From: Thiotrichales bacterium
GTDB lineage: Bacteria; Pseudomonadota; Gammaproteobacteria; Francisellales; CACEW01
Assembly (NCBI GenBank): GCA_947476405.1
Contig: CANJQG010000046.1
Span: 1 to 14,759, forward strand
Direction: 5' to 3'
DNA length: 14,759 nucleotides
Numbering within the stretch: position 1 is the stretch's first letter; every line of letters starts with the position of its first letter. The position numbers and the translations under genes were made by a program. The notes below the pieces were generated by a model. It made no database searches. It saw only the letters and a program-made list of their open reading frames with translations, and had not been told where the DNA came from. Shown in pieces: positions 14,431-14,759 of this stretch.

Positions 14431-14474
14431 TTATAATCAGTAGGTCCCGGGTTCGACTCCTGGTGCCAGCACCA
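14431..14474 (+). other. 3' part of a tRNA gene: attachment-site core of the island
   Basis: The sequence reads as the 3' half of a tRNA. It has an anticodon-loop end TTATAA, stem TCAGT, a 5-base variable loop, a T-arm CCGGG-TTCGACT-CCTGG (14447-14463), the acceptor strand TGCCAGC (14464-14470), discriminator A and CCA (14472-14474). No D-arm or acceptor 5' strand (expected GCTGGCA) precedes it, so it is a fragment. Position 35-36 is AT, so the parent tRNA has an NAT anticodon: Met or Ile2 (CAT) or another Ile are possible. P4-type integrases use such 3' halves as crossover cores, and one encoded here starts 164 bp away. No second copy is in the window. Confidence 0.85.
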
Positions 14475-14759
14475 TGATTTTGCAATGATATTCAAAAATT
14501 TTAAAATTAATTCATGCGTTTTTATAGTGCTATGGGGCACTCATGGGGCAGCACATCACCACTCTTGGCATTCTCTGGCAATCAGGCCCAATATCAAACA
14601 TTGTGTTGAGGTAACGATTCACCGTTTCTGAAAGCCGCGTAAAATAAATATGAAAAAAGTGCATAAAACGCTTGACAGGGTTTTTGGGTGAAATAGTCAA
14701 AAATCAGGTTATCAGAAGCGATCGTGAGAGTTTGCCCCTGAGGCTTATTTGCAGGCGCA
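14475..14759. other. Flank beyond the attachment core, no convincing gene
   Basis: AT-rich DNA to the window edge. It contains two ATGGGGCA direct repeats (14532-14539 and 14543-14550) about one helical turn apart, and a consensus-like TTGACA around 14673 with no matching -10. A 44-codon leftward open stretch (14530-14664) lacks a ribosome binding site. Whether this is host chromosome or another mobile element cannot be decided here. Confidence 0.5.
14532..14550. repeat. Two ATGGGGCA direct repeats beside the attachment core
   Basis: Identical 8-mers at 14532-14539 and 14543-14550, 11 bp apart, 58 bp from the CCA end of the tRNA fragment. Repeats of this kind near a core site are typical of arm-type integrase binding sites, but this is inferred from position only. 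Confidence 0.4.

Noticed and set aside
14268..14540. Upstream extension of the integrase frame by 91 codons
   Set aside because: It reads antisense through the tRNA fragment and over the integrase promoter. The ATG at 14267 has a good ribosome binding site and begins the conserved domain.
14530..14664. 44-codon leftward open frame
   Set aside because: No ribosome binding site, very short, and its end overlaps the ATGGGGCA repeats. It cannot be supported as a gene.

Overview
The window looks like an accessory or island region of a low-GC gammaproteobacterium. The T6SS VgrG-type protein, the P4-type integrase at a tRNA 3' end and the style of the metabolic genes fit that group, and a relative of the Legionellales is possible. 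I cannot fix the genus from the sequence alone. No ribosomal, housekeeping or complete tRNA gene is present.

Left block (1-2880). After the tail of a small gene entering from the left comes a leftward operon. It holds two overlapping tyrosine-recombinase-fold genes followed by an AlpA-like DNA-binding protein. The second recombinase (299 aa) keeps all expected catalytic residues. The first (about 260 aa) aligns with it to the C-terminus but has lost every one. Upstream lies about 780 bp without a convincing gene, containing a good leftward -10 element and an unusual cluster of inverted repeats (about 2629-2811).

Middle block (2882-9586). A two-gene leftward operon encodes a 116-aa unknown and a 234-aa protein with two tandem Arc-like ribbon-helix-helix segments. 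Diverging from it, behind an extended -10 promoter, is a rightward operon: a 445-aa unknown, an aldo/keto reductase starting on the base after the preceding stop, and an MFS transporter. It converges on, and overlaps by 44 bp, a leftward pair: a divergent S-adenosylhomocysteine-hydrolase-like protein and an MTA/SAH-nucleosidase-like protein.

Right block (9611-14759). A 956-aa VgrG with a long C-terminal extension is followed, with a TGATG stop/start overlap, by a 134-aa membrane protein. The extension appears to contain a LysM-like segment, a helical stalk and a glycine-rich hydrophobic end with paired cysteines. The arrangement suggests a specialised T6SS effector with its immunity protein. 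A near-consensus promoter for this pair sits over the end of a P4-type integrase gene 41 bp upstream. The integrase has a strong promoter carrying repeated TGCACTA boxes, and next to it is the 3' half of a tRNA with CCA, the likely attachment core. The nucleosidase and SAH-hydrolase-like genes follow the immunity gene by only 24 bp, so one leftward transcript from 12.9 kb could reach 7.7 kb.

The most noteworthy candidates are the VgrG-toxin/immunity pair beside an integrase, the live/dead recombinase pair, and the co-located MTAN-like and SAHH-like enzymes.
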